Shown piece by piece: positions 16,149 through 25,245 of a stretch of 37,505 bases of DNA. The position numbers and the translations under genes are program-made. Each line of letters starts with the position of its first letter. Within the stretch, counting starts at the first letter, position 1. The stretch comes from Candidatus Baldrarchaeum yapensis (GTDB taxonomy: Archaea; Asgardarchaeota; Baldrarchaeia; Baldrarchaeales; Baldrarchaeaceae). Location: assembly GCA_016840465.1 (NCBI GenBank), contig JAEOSH010000017.1:1-37505 (forward strand), given 5' to 3'. The notes beneath the pieces were generated by a model. It did no database searches and was not told where the DNA came from. It worked only from the letters and a program-made list of their open reading frames with translations.

Positions 16149-17165
16149 ATGTACATGAAGATAAGGCTTCACATGAATGAGAATTTCTTCTTGGAGCGGG
16201 AGTGGCTGGTGAAGATCATTGCGAGAGTTTTGGACGATATCGACCCGAGAGTTTACCCGGAACCCTTTTCTGAGGATGTAAGGGCGTCCTTGGCCGAGTT
16301 CTACGGGGTGTCGCCGGACAATGTAGTGGTAGGAGCGGGTGGCGAACACATCATAGAGTTGGTCACGAAGACCTTCGGACGTGGTCATCGCGTGCTCACG
16401 GTCACCCCCTCTTTTCCCCTATTTGACAAGTACGCGAACATGTATGGAAGGGGTGTCGAGAGAGTTCCACTAAGCGAGGGGTTCGACCTTCCCGTGGATG
16501 AGATTGTGAGAGCGGCGAAACGAGGAGATGTCTCGCTTGTTATGATAGATTCCCCTAATAACCCAACGGGCAGGCAGTTCGATGAAGATAAAGTTAGAGA
16601 TCTAGTGGAGAAATTAAACGAGCGAAATGTTATCGTTCTGCTGGATGAGGCGTATGCCGACTTTGGGAGGTACTCCGCCCTCCCACTGGTGCTAGAGTTT
16701 TCCAATTTAGTGATCCTTAAAACCTTTAGCAAGTCGTTTGGGCTTGCAGGACTGAGGATAGGCGCGGCCATTGCAAGTAAGAATCTAGCGGATAAGCTTT
16801 TGGAGAATCTCCCGCCCTATGCTGTCGATGTGGTATCTCAACGTGCGCTTAAGGCGGTTATTGAAAACCATGATTATGTTGCCAAAAAGATAAACGAGCT
16901 CAGGAGGGAGAGGTCGAGAGTTTTCTCGAAGCTTAAGGAGATAGACCAAATAGACGTTTTCCCGAGCGATGCGAACTTCCACATGATAAGACTCAAGAGC
17001 ATGCGATCATCCGAGGTGTGTAGCGCTCTTGCGGTCCGTGGGATCCTAGTTAAGGATCTAACCGAAGTTTTCGGAACGGAGGAGTACATCAGGGTGACTG
17101 TAGGCACTCCCTCGATGAATGACGAGTTTCTGGCGACCCTGAAGAATATACTAACATCCACGTAG
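16149..17165 (+). CDS. hisC: Histidinol-phosphate aminotransferase (class II-type)
   Basis: 338 residues from ATG 16149 (ATG 16155 equally possible); a TTG at 16074 would add 25 residues unlike the family. A PLP fold I aminotransferase: IRLHMNENF at the start, YPEPFSEDVRASLAEFYGV, GAGGEHIIELV, DSPNNPTG, LLDEAYADFG and TFSKSFGLAGLRIG with the PLP Lys195. It transfers an amino group from glutamate to imidazole-acetol phosphate in histidine synthesis. No other his gene is present, and the relation to the upstream regulator/peptidase pair is unclear; closely related CobD-like or aromatic aminotransferase roles cannot be excluded. Confidence 0.85.
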   Translation: MYMKIRLHMNENFFLEREWLVKIIARVLDDIDPRVYPEPFSEDVRASLAEFYGVSPDNVVVGAGGEHIIELVTKTFGRGHRVLTVTPSFPLFDKYANMYGRGVERVPLSEGFDLPVDEIVRAAKRGDVSLVMIDSPNNPTGRQFDEDKVRDLVEKLNERNVIVLLDEAYADFGRYSALPLVLEFSNLVILKTFSKSFGLAGLRIGAAIASKNLADKLLENLPPYAVDVVSQRALKAVIENHDYVAKKINELRRERSRVFSKLKEIDQIDVFPSDANFHMIRLKSMRSSEVCSALAVRGILVKDLTEVFGTEEYIRVTVGTPSMNDEFLATLKNILTST

Positions 17166-17412
17166 GTGGAAGGTACAGTGCCGGGAGTGCACCCATACGT
17201 GAAGAGAATGTCATTTTCGTCGAGCAACATTTTGGAAGAATCTCTGAAAAGCTTATGTATTACCTAGCGGTATTACTTCCTTCGAAAGATATATCTTTTA
17301 AGCCGAGGTCTTTCACCCAAAGGAGGTCGGCGCACGCTTTCTTTCAAATTTTTATAATGAGGTGAAAAAAATTTACATTTTGTAATCAACTCAAAGACGA
17401 ATGGTGATGACC
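17166..17412 (+). promoter_or_regulatory. Promoter region of the CoA disulfide reductase gene
   Basis: AAAGATATATCTTT at 17285-17298 is a perfect 14-bp palindrome, and TTTTTATAA near 17348-17357 is a good TATA element about 25 bp before an expected start near 17380. GGTGAT (17403-17408) precedes the ATG at 17413. The palindrome lies about 50 bp upstream of the TATA, where an activator or redox regulator could bind. Confidence 0.5.
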
Positions 17413-18744
17413 ATGCCTAAGGTGGTTGTTATAGGCGGAGGACCTTCCGGAATATGCGCCGCGTTCTATGCAAAGCAACAGAACCCCGATGCGGACGTCG
17501 TAGTAATAAGGAGAGAGCCGGGCTTTATAGTTCCGTGCGCAATACCGTATGCGTTCGGGCTCTTATCACCGGAGAAGATAATTTCGAAGAGCCCCGACAA
17601 CCTAGTTACCAGCGTCGGTGTGAAGTTGGTGATAGACGAGGTTGTGGAGATAGATGCTTCGTCAAAGGTTGTCAAGACCGCAAAGGGCGAGAAGTTTCCC
17701 TACGATAAACTGATACTGGCGACGGGTTCCGTGCCCGTGATGCCCCCAATACCCGGATCGGATCTAGAAAACGTTTTCCCGACGCCCAAGAGTCTCGACG
17801 CACTGTCTAATGTGGTAAAGGCCGTAGAAAAAGCAAAAAATGTCGTGATAATAGGAGGTGGATTTGCGGGCGTGGAAATAGCTGCGGAAGTTAGTCGACG
17901 CGGCAAAAAGGTATCAATAGTCGAGATGCTGCCGCATTGTCTACAATTGGCATTCGATGAGGAGTTCTGCGAGAAGGGTGAGGAGCACCTGAAGAATCAC
18001 GGAATAAATGTATACACTGGAGTAAAGGCGGAAAGATTCGTCGGGGATGGCGCGGTCAAGGAGGTCGAGTTGTCAAACGGTGAGAAAATACCGGCGGATG
18101 TCGTAATCGTAGCTGTGGGTGTTAGACCCAACACCAAGCTTGCAACGGACATGGGCCTCGAATTGGGACCATTCAAGGCGATAAAGGTAGACGAGCACAT
18201 GAGAACAAGCAACCCGGACGTGTTTGCTGCGGGTGACTGCTGCGAAAAAATCTCGTTCATAACGAAGAAGCCTAGCAACTTAAGATTGGCGTCAATCGGC
18301 GCACGGGAAGGAAAAGTCGCGGGTATAAATGCAGCTGGTGGAGATGTCACCTTCCCGGGAGTTATCGGAGTATTTTCAACGGAATTCCTAGGGTTCGGAA
18401 TGGGCGCCGCCGGATTCACAGAAAAGGCGGCGAAAGAGGAAGGAATCGATGTGGTTGTGGGCAATGCGGTCGGCTTCGACAAGCATCCGTCCACAATGCC
18501 CGGCACGATGCAGATGCACGTGAAACTTATCTTCAGAAGAGAAGATATGAAGTTAATAGGCGGTCAGGTGTGTGGCGGCTTAACTGCGGGAGAAATTGCC
18601 AACATGCTGGGATTCATGATCTACAAGGGCGCAACCGCCGAGGACCTGGCGAACATGCAGTACGGAACGCAACCAATGTTAACACCACCGCCGATATCAT
18701 ACTTGGTGTGTAGAGCCGCCGAAAATGCTCTCAGCGAAGCATAA
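17413..18744 (+). CDS. CoA-disulfide reductase / NADH oxidase-type flavoprotein
   Basis: 443 residues. Two-dinucleotide-binding-domain flavoprotein: FAD site VVVIGGGPSGICAAF at the N-terminus, a single redox Cys42 in FIVPCAIPYAFG (CoADR/NOX type), LILATGSVP, NAD(P) site VVIIGGGFAGVEIAAE (about 147-162) and FAD-contact DVFAAGDCCE. The family reduces CoA disulfide, elemental sulfur/polysulfide with CoA, or O2, using NAD(P)H. The start ATG 17413 is preceded by GGTGAT. In a cell with sulfhydrogenase-type hydrogenase a sulfur-reduction or thiol-redox role is reasonable, though the genes are 3 kb apart and not co-transcribed. Confidence 0.88.
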   Translation: MPKVVVIGGGPSGICAAFYAKQQNPDADVVVIRREPGFIVPCAIPYAFGLLSPEKIISKSPDNLVTSVGVKLVIDEVVEIDASSKVVKTAKGEKFPYDKLILATGSVPVMPPIPGSDLENVFPTPKSLDALSNVVKAVEKAKNVVIIGGGFAGVEIAAEVSRRGKKVSIVEMLPHCLQLAFDEEFCEKGEEHLKNHGINVYTGVKAERFVGDGAVKEVELSNGEKIPADVVIVAVGVRPNTKLATDMGLELGPFKAIKVDEHMRTSNPDVFAAGDCCEKISFITKKPSNLRLASIGAREGKVAGINAAGGDVTFPGVIGVFSTEFLGFGMGAAGFTEKAAKEEGIDVVVGNAVGFDKHPSTMPGTMQMHVKLIFRREDMKLIGGQVCGGLTAGEIANMLGFMIYKGATAEDLANMQYGTQPMLTPPPISYLVCRAAENALSEA

Positions 18745-18749
18745 TCTCC

Positions 18750-19763
18750 CTAGTATCCTCTTTCTATGTCGACCATGTTTATCGGCTCCTCTCCCCTATA
18801 GATTCTTTTGATATTTTCTGCCACCTGCTTCAGCATACCCCAATATCCTTCCGGCGTTATGGCGGCCCTGTGCGGCGTCATCACTATATTCGGCAGTTCA
18901 TGAAACGGAAATTTCGATGGGTGGCATCTTTCCCCCTCGGAGCGCGGGTACCTGTACCACACGTCTATTCCGGCTCCGGCAATCCACCCCTCCTTGAGCG
19001 CCCTGTAAAGCGCCTCTTCATCGACCACCCTTCCACGTGCAACGTTTATCAGAAAGGCCGTGGGCTTCATCATTCTCAATTCGCGCTCCCCAATCATTCC
19101 ACGGGTCTCCTTGGTCTCGGGCACGCAGATGACCACGAAGTCCGCGTTCTTCAAAACATATTCTAGATCCTGAGGCCCGCCGAGAAACTCCAGTCCCAAC
19201 TCTTCCTTGATCTTGGGATCCGGAGTCCTCTTTATCGCAATTACTCGCATGCCCAACGCCTTTGCGCGCTTCGCCAGCTCCCTCCCCACGTGCCCCAACC
19301 CTATTATACCGACCACCTTTCCCTCCAATTGCACCCCCATGTGCTCCCACGTGCCCAGCCATATACCCTCCCGCAACATTCTATCGCTTTCAACGACCCT
19401 TTTCGCCAGTGCAAACATCAATGCAAGTGCGTGCTCCGCCACTGATGGCGCATTGCCGTGAGTGTTTGCAACTTTCACGTTAAGACCTCTAACTGCCTCC
19501 AAAAGTTCCGCCCTGACCCCCGCTCCGAGCACTTGTATCAACTTCAGGTTCTTTCCTCGCTCCAACACCCTTCTCGAAAAACGTGCACCAAAGACAATAT
19601 CCACATCTCCTATTGTGCGTAAGGCCTCCTCATCATCCCGTGCAAGAAGAAACTCACAGGGCACATCAAGTAACTTCTTTAAATCGTCAACGTAACGCCA
19701 GTAGTTTTCCGCGACAAGGATCTTTAATGTTTTCCCTTCACGTTTCTCTTCATAACTGTTCAT
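18750..19763 (-). CDS. D-isomer-specific 2-hydroxyacid dehydrogenase
   Basis: 337 residues. Rossmann motif VVGIIGLGHVGRELAKRAK (about 155-175), substrate Arg in INVARGRVVDEEAL, the acidic partner in GAGIDVWYRYPRSEG, and catalytic His in MTPHRAA. It reduces a 2-keto acid with NAD(P)H or the reverse. Glyoxylate/hydroxypyruvate reductase and phosphoglycerate dehydrogenase share this fold; there is no C-terminal ACT domain, so a serine-pathway role is less likely. GGTGAT lies 3 nt before the ATG. It is convergent with the flavoprotein gene, 5 bp apart. Confidence 0.9.
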   Translation of the reverse strand: MNSYEEKREGKTLKILVAENYWRYVDDLKKLLDVPCEFLLARDDEEALRTIGDVDIVFGARFSRRVLERGKNLKLIQVLGAGVRAELLEAVRGLNVKVANTHGNAPSVAEHALALMFALAKRVVESDRMLREGIWLGTWEHMGVQLEGKVVGIIGLGHVGRELAKRAKALGMRVIAIKRTPDPKIKEELGLEFLGGPQDLEYVLKNADFVVICVPETKETRGMIGERELRMMKPTAFLINVARGRVVDEEALYRALKEGWIAGAGIDVWYRYPRSEGERCHPSKFPFHELPNIVMTPHRAAITPEGYWGMLKQVAENIKRIYRGEEPINMVDIERGY

Positions 19764-19775
19764 TAAATCACCGCG

Positions 19776-20204
19776 TCACATCGAAATTACGTCTTTCGGC
19801 GTCAGCACCTCGAGATCCCAATACTCGCTGACCCTCTTAAAGTGTTTCACGTTTTTTGTGAGTAAGGAGTAACCATTTACTATACAAATTGCAGCTATGA
19901 AAGTGTCTCTTAACCCTATCTCCTTGCCTTCTCTCTTTAACCTCGTATCCATCTCGGCAGCAAGTTCAGCTGCGCTCTGATCTAGTGGAAGTTCGATAAG
20001 CCACGTCTTTAGTTCTTTTAATCTCTGAAGCTCTTCCGTCCTCTTTAACCATAATGGCCCTACGAAGAGTTCATATACCGTTATCGAGGAAACCGCCAAT
20101 TTAGTGTTCGATTTCTTCAACATAAGAATTGCTTTAGCGGATTCCGATTTCTCCTCTCTGAGATACTCTATCAGCACATCGGTGTCTATACAGACTTTCT
20201 CCAT
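19776..20204 (-). CDS. vapC: VapC-type PIN-domain toxin (RNase)
   Basis: 142 residues from ATG 20204 (IEKVCIDTDVLIEYL-type start, MEKVCIDTDVL). PIN acidic residues are seen: Asp7/Asp9 in CIDTDVL, Glu in TVYELFVGP, and Asp in GLRDTFIAA. PIN toxins cleave RNA, often tRNA or rRNA. It overlaps the antitoxin gene by 19 bp, the normal vapB-vapC layout. A longer frame reaching 20261 would lie almost wholly inside the antitoxin gene and is not preferred. Confidence 0.9.
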   Translation of the reverse strand: MEKVCIDTDVLIEYLREEKSESAKAILMLKKSNTKLAVSSITVYELFVGPLWLKRTEELQRLKELKTWLIELPLDQSAAELAAEMDTRLKREGKEIGLRDTFIAAICIVNGYSLLTKNVKHFKRVSEYWDLEVLTPKDVISM

Positions 20205-20419
20205 GATCTCCAGCGCTCCTCTATCAACTTCTTTATTTCGTTGATGTCGATGTTCTTCCATGAGCCCGCCAACTCCTCTAAACTTCTTATCTTCCTGATG
20301 ACTATTTTGTCCCCCTCCAGCGATACGTCCACATATGTTCCCTCCCTTATGCCCAGTTTCTTACTAATAACAGATGGAATAGTTATCTGCCGATTTCTAG
20401 TAACTTTCACAATTACCAT
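20186..20419 (-). CDS. vapB: VapB-type AbrB/SpoVT-family antitoxin
   Basis: 77 residues from ATG 20419, preceded by GGTGAG at 7 nt. The N-terminal swapped-hairpin domain VIVKVTRNRQITIPSVISKKLGI then EGTYVDVSLEGDKIVIRKI is a standard AbrB fold for DNA binding. The C-terminal helix, rich in Trp, Lys and Glu, would wrap the PIN toxin made from the overlapping downstream gene. Such pairs usually repress their own promoter. Confidence 0.9.
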   Translation of the reverse strand: MVIVKVTRNRQITIPSVISKKLGIREGTYVDVSLEGDKIVIRKIRSLEELAGSWKNIDINEIKKLIEERWRSWRKSV

Positions 20420-20691
20420 AATACTCACCATTCCTACTAAATTCTAAAGTAGCATAATAGAGTTGTGGTGTGCTCACCTGTATGCGGAATCGTTGAGGCT
20501 AACTGCAATAACCTTCCGCTAAAAATAAGTTTAGAGGAGAAAATACCACCGGGGCCCTGATATCTCCCGTAATGTCTGTAATCTTTCTACTAGTTACTTA
20601 GGATAGGAACGAAATTAAGAGTTTTATAAAGGTACGAGATAAAAAGTTTAATGTGAAAAACGAGTAGCATGGCGGGAACGGGGCGAACCCG
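20420..20691 (+). promoter_or_regulatory. Promoter region of mutS-mutL
   Basis: GTTTTATAAA at 20621-20630 is a strong TATA element, giving a start near 20651 and a leader of about 40 nt before the mutS ATG. The rest of this 270-bp divergent spacer has no gene or repeat I can support; the minus-strand vapBC promoter must lie in its left part. Confidence 0.5.
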
Positions 20692-23412
20692 ATGGATGAA
20701 AGTATCGCGCGCATGAGTCCCCTGATGCGCCAGTACCTCAGCCTCAAGAGAAAATATCCGGATGCAATACTTTTCTTCAGGGTCGGCGACTTTTACGAAA
20801 CCTACGGAAAGGACGCAATCCTGGTATCGAAGGAGTTAGGAATTGCCCTCACGGTCAGGGATCGGGAAAGAGATCGCACCCCCATGGCGGGGGTTCCACA
20901 TCACGCGGCGGAACCTTATATTGCAAAGCTTGTCAGACGCGGGTATAAGGTTGCGATAGCGGAGCAGCTCGAGGAGCCGAGCCCTAAGAAAAAACTGGTG
21001 CGGAGGGACGTAGTACGCATAATTACCCCCGGAACAGTGATAGAGGAGACCATCTTGGAGGATAAGTTTAACAACTATCTTGCAGGCGTTGTGAAGGCGA
21101 AGAAGGGTTACGGTGTCGCGTTTCTGGATATTTCCACCAGTGAGTTCTTCACAACGCAACTAGTCGGCGATAGAGCGCTTGACGACCTCCTCACCGAGTT
21201 ATCGAGGTTCTCTCCCGCCGAAATTGTCCTTCCCGAGAGTTTGTACGCGGATAAGGAATTTGTGGCGAAAATTAGGGAGTATCTCGAGAGGGTGGCCTTC
21301 ACCCCCTATCCGGATTACCACTTCGATTACGAGTTCGCCCGTGAGACCCTCCTCCAGCACTTCAAAGTGACATCACTCGAAGGTTTCGGATGCGAGGGAA
21401 TGCCGCTGGCAGTTTCAGCGGCTGGCGCTGTTCTTTCTTATGTCCTCGATACCCAGAAGATGCAGGTCGAGAACATAAAGACCCTTAAAACCTACCACGT
21501 CGCCCAGTACATGATCCTTGATGGAACCACCATCAGAAATCTCGAACTGTTGCAGAACTTCAGGGATCTCAGCACACGTGGGACACTTCTGGAGGTTCTC
21601 GACAAGACCGTCACCTCCATGGGAAGCAGGCTCCTGAAGAGGTGGATTCTCCAGCCACTGATAAACGTGAAAGAGATAAACAGGAGACTGGACGCTGTCG
21701 AGGAACTCGTGAATAATAGCTTCCTCAGAGAGGAGATAAGGGAACTGCTGGACGAGGTCTACGACATTGAGAGGATAATAAGCAGGCTGAACCTTGGCAG
21801 GCTGAACCCCAAGGACATGATCGCATTGAAGGAGTCCCTAAAGAGGATACCGCAGATCGCCGACCTCCTTAAGGATACTAAGTCCGATCTTCTCAGGGAA
21901 ATAAGGGAAGACCTAAATGGCCTCCCGGAGATCGTGGACCTCATCGAGAGGGCAATCGTTGATGACCCTCCACCGACCGTGCAGGAGGGCGGGATAATAA
22001 AGGACGGCTTCAATGAGGAATTAGACAAGCTGAGGGAGGTCGTGAGGAAGGGGAAGCAGTGGATATTAGAACTTGAGCAGAGGGAGAGGGCGCGAACCGG
22101 GATAAAGTCACTGAAGGTCGGGTACAATAAAGTGTTCGGCTACTACATCGAGGTCCCGAAATCCCAAGCGAATAGGGTTCCGAAGGACTACATCAGAAAG
22201 CAGACTCTGACCAATGCCGAGAGATTCATCACTCCCGAGCTCAAGGAGTACGAGGCCCAGGTACTGAACGCGGAAGACAGGATAAAGGAACTCGAGTACC
22301 AGATCTTCCAGGAGATCAGGAATAAGGTGTGCGAGAAAACGGAGGAAATCCAAAAAACTGCAAAGGCACTCGCAACACTTGATGTCCTTACAACATTCGC
22401 GAAGATAGCCGTGGAGTACAATTACGTCCGACCGATAGTCGATGATAGCGATGTTATTGAGATAAAGGCCGGAAGGCACCCGGTAGTGGAGCAAATGATA
22501 GAGGAGGACTTTGTGCCGAACGACGCTTACCTCAACAACACGACCGACCAGATACTGATAGTCACGGGACCCAACATGGCGGGTAAATCAACCTACCTCA
22601 GGCAGGTGGCGCTAATAGTTCTGCTGGCGCAAATGGGATGTTTCGTCCCGGCAAAGTATGCTAGGATCGGTGTTGTCGATAGGATCTTCACGAGAGTCGG
22701 CGCAGTTGACGACATAACTAAGAGGCAGAGCACGTTTATGGTGGAGATGCTGGAGACCGCAAACATCCTCAATAACGCGACCTCGCGCAGTCTCATAATT
22801 CTGGACGAGATAGGCAGAGGAACCTCGACGTTCGACGGGATGAGCATAGCTTGGGCGGTAATAGAGTACATACACAACCGCATCGGGGCAAAGACTCTGT
22901 TTGCAACCCACTATCACCACCTCACGCAGATAGAACAGGTGCTCCCCCGGGTCAAGAACTACCACGTCGCGGTCGCTGAAGTTGACGGCAAGATGATATT
23001 CCTGAGGAAGGTGAAGCCGGGGCCATCTGACAGAAGCTACGGAATCCAAGTGGCAAAACTCGCAGGACTCCCACCTGAGGTCATCAGCAGAGCAGAGGAG
23101 ATCCTCCACCTGATAGAGGAGCAGAGCAACATAAGGATCCCGGTGGAGAAGATCTCCAGTGTTTCTGCTCCCGAGTATGATGCGAGAGCCGAAGAAACCG
23201 TCGCATCAATTGAGGATTTGATGCCCGAGATAGAAGTTAAGGAGGACGTAAAGAGGAAGATCGAGAGGATGAGGGAGGAGAGAGTCGAGGAGGCCGCGGT
23301 CGTGGAAGAGGGAGAGGAGGTTGTATCGGAAGCGGTAACCATGGAGGAAACCGAAGAGGAGAAGAAAAAGAAAGTTGCCCAATTCACTCTGGATCAATTC
23401 ATCAAGAAGTAG
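20692..23412 (+). CDS. mutS: DNA mismatch repair ATPase MutS
   Basis: 906 residues, full-length bacterial-type MutS1. The mismatch-reading F-x-E motif is in GDFYETYG (Phe34, Glu36). The connector, lever and clamp regions are complete, Walker A is GPNMAGKSTYLRQ (about 625), Walker B LIILDEIGRGTSTFDG (about 700), and the dimer motif THYHHL follows. The last 100 residues are very acidic then lysine-rich, ending QFTLDQFIKK, a clamp-peptide-like end (QxxLxxF) that could bind PCNA. It is read with mutL, 9 bp downstream. Most thermophilic archaea lack this system, so acquisition by transfer is likely. Confidence 0.97.
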   Translation: MDESIARMSPLMRQYLSLKRKYPDAILFFRVGDFYETYGKDAILVSKELGIALTVRDRERDRTPMAGVPHHAAEPYIAKLVRRGYKVAIAEQLEEPSPKKKLVRRDVVRIITPGTVIEETILEDKFNNYLAGVVKAKKGYGVAFLDISTSEFFTTQLVGDRALDDLLTELSRFSPAEIVLPESLYADKEFVAKIREYLERVAFTPYPDYHFDYEFARETLLQHFKVTSLEGFGCEGMPLAVSAAGAVLSYVLDTQKMQVENIKTLKTYHVAQYMILDGTTIRNLELLQNFRDLSTRGTLLEVLDKTVTSMGSRLLKRWILQPLINVKEINRRLDAVEELVNNSFLREEIRELLDEVYDIERIISRLNLGRLNPKDMIALKESLKRIPQIADLLKDTKSDLLREIREDLNGLPEIVDLIERAIVDDPPPTVQEGGIIKDGFNEELDKLREVVRKGKQWILELEQRERARTGIKSLKVGYNKVFGYYIEVPKSQANRVPKDYIRKQTLTNAERFITPELKEYEAQVLNAEDRIKELEYQIFQEIRNKVCEKTEEIQKTAKALATLDVLTTFAKIAVEYNYVRPIVDDSDVIEIKAGRHPVVEQMIEEDFVPNDAYLNNTTDQILIVTGPNMAGKSTYLRQVALIVLLAQMGCFVPAKYARIGVVDRIFTRVGAVDDITKRQSTFMVEMLETANILNNATSRSLIILDEIGRGTSTFDGMSIAWAVIEYIHNRIGAKTLFATHYHHLTQIEQVLPRVKNYHVAVAEVDGKMIFLRKVKPGPSDRSYGIQVAKLAGLPPEVISRAEEILHLIEEQSNIRIPVEKISSVSAPEYDARAEETVASIEDLMPEIEVKEDVKRKIERMREERVEEAAVVEEGEEVVSEAVTMEETEEEKKKKVAQFTLDQFIKK

Positions 23413-23421
23413 GTGTGATGA

Positions 23422-25158
23422 TTGCCGCGCATAATAAAACTCGATAAGAACGTGATTGAGAGGATAGCAGCGGGTGAGGTTGTAGAAAGACCCGCATCCG
23501 TCGTTAAGGAACTAATAGAAAACTCCATAGATGCGGGCGCGTCCAGGATCCTCATCGAGGTGCAGGGCGCGGGGCTGAAGAAGATAAGGGTCTCCGACGA
23601 TGGAATTGGCATGGACAAGGAGGATGCCGTGCTGGCGGTGCAGAGGTACACCACTAGCAAGATAAGATCCCCCGAGGATCTCGAGAGGATCGTGACCCTC
23701 GGCTTCCGGGGAGAGGCACTTGCAAGCATAGGTGCAGTCTCCTTCCTCAAAATCATAACTAGGACCCACGACTCCGAGATAGGCACAGAGGTCTCTGTCG
23801 AGGGCGGAACAATAAAGAGGGTGGAACCCGTAGGATGTTCACCTGGAACCACGGTCATCGTCGAGAACCTGTTCTTCAACGCGCCCGCACGAAAGAAGTT
23901 CTTGAAAAGCACAGACGTGGAACTCTCAGAGATAGTCAACACAGTCACTAGATACGTGCTGGCGTACCCCCACATATCCTTCCGCCTGATAAGTGATGGG
24001 AAGGTCCTAATATCATCACCAGCCGCAAGAGACCTTCTCGAGAAAATCCTGCACATTTACGGAAGAAGAGTAGCTGAGGCCATGATAAAGGTAGAATACG
24101 AAGCCGATGGGGTGAAGATAACTGGATATACCTCTAAACCCGATGTGACAAGAGGTACTCGCTCCCATATGAACATCTACGTCAACGGAAGGCCCGTGAT
24201 AGATGAAACTCTATATAAGGCGATACTTGACGCGTATGGCCCCACCCTTCCGAAACGCAGATACCCTATCTGCGTCCTCAACCTAGAAATAGACCCCTCC
24301 CGCGTCGACGTAAACGTCCACCCCACGAAGAGAGAAGTCCGGTTTGACAACCCGGATCTTGTGTACAACGCCCTGCGCGATGCAATCCGCAACTCCTTAT
24401 TCTCCCAGAAGGCGGTACCAGCCCCCGAGGAGAAGACCTTTATAATGCCGCCGGAGATGAGAGAATCGGAGAGGAGACTACCGGAGGTTAAACAGATCCC
24501 CTTAACCAGTATAAGAGTCGAAGGCCTGCAGACGAAGTTGGAGGAGTTTGAAGAAAGGGAAAAGGAGGTTGTGTCCCGCGGGGTGACGTGGAAGATAGCA
24601 GGGCAGGTTGCGGACTCCTTCATAATAGCCTATGACGATGAGAACATGTATGTCATAGATCAGCACGCGGCCCACGAAAGAGTAATATTCGAAAGGCTGA
24701 GAAGGCGGAGAATGGAGAAGGGAATAAAGAAGCAGTCCCTACTGGCGCCAATAGTCGTGGAACTGCCGCCAGCGGAGGCGGAGTTCCTGAGAAGAAACAT
24801 CGAGTACTTTAAGAGCTTCGGAATAGATGTGGCGGAGTTTGGCGGGAACTCCTTTATCATAAGGGCACTTCCCGCAACAATCACGTCTGTAGATGAAAAA
24901 TCCGTAAGGGAATTCCTGATGGAACTCCTGACGTCGAATGGTAGGGTTAGGAGGAAAGTTCCGTCGAGTGACGAGGTTCTCGCGACGATCGCATGTAGAT
25001 CGGCCATTAAAGCCGGCGAAAAACTGGATCCCGAAACCATGAGGAAAATTCTACAAGATTTACTGCGTGAGGTCAAAAACCCCTTCATATGCCCACACGG
25101 AAGACCGACCATCGCAGTTTTTCCTATTTCAAGACTAAAAAAGCTATTTAAGAGATGA
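23422..25158 (+). CDS. mutL: DNA mismatch repair endonuclease MutL
   Basis: 578 residues from TTG 23422, with AGGTG upstream and no other good start (PRIIKLDKNVIERIAAGEVV is the canonical beginning). GHKL ATPase motifs: ELIENSIDAGAS, VSDDGIGMD, TLGFRGEALASIG. The C-terminal nuclease motif is intact: DQHAAHERVIFE (about 413-424), ACRSAIKAGEKL and CPHGRP (about 555-560). It should therefore nick DNA itself, as in organisms lacking MutH. It acts after MutS has found a mismatch; the two genes form an operon. Confidence 0.97.
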   Translation: MPRIIKLDKNVIERIAAGEVVERPASVVKELIENSIDAGASRILIEVQGAGLKKIRVSDDGIGMDKEDAVLAVQRYTTSKIRSPEDLERIVTLGFRGEALASIGAVSFLKIITRTHDSEIGTEVSVEGGTIKRVEPVGCSPGTTVIVENLFFNAPARKKFLKSTDVELSEIVNTVTRYVLAYPHISFRLISDGKVLISSPAARDLLEKILHIYGRRVAEAMIKVEYEADGVKITGYTSKPDVTRGTRSHMNIYVNGRPVIDETLYKAILDAYGPTLPKRRYPICVLNLEIDPSRVDVNVHPTKREVRFDNPDLVYNALRDAIRNSLFSQKAVPAPEEKTFIMPPEMRESERRLPEVKQIPLTSIRVEGLQTKLEEFEEREKEVVSRGVTWKIAGQVADSFIIAYDDENMYVIDQHAAHERVIFERLRRRRMEKGIKKQSLLAPIVVELPPAEAEFLRRNIEYFKSFGIDVAEFGGNSFIIRALPATITSVDEKSVREFLMELLTSNGRVRRKVPSSDEVLATIACRSAIKAGEKLDPETMRKILQDLLREVKNPFICPHGRPTIAVFPISRLKKLFKR

Positions 25159-25245
25159 AGATATGAACAAAAGATCGACACCCTGACCCAAAAACTTGAT
25201 TGCTTCGAAGTAAAGGACGAATGTCGTGATTGATCGGGGATCTAA

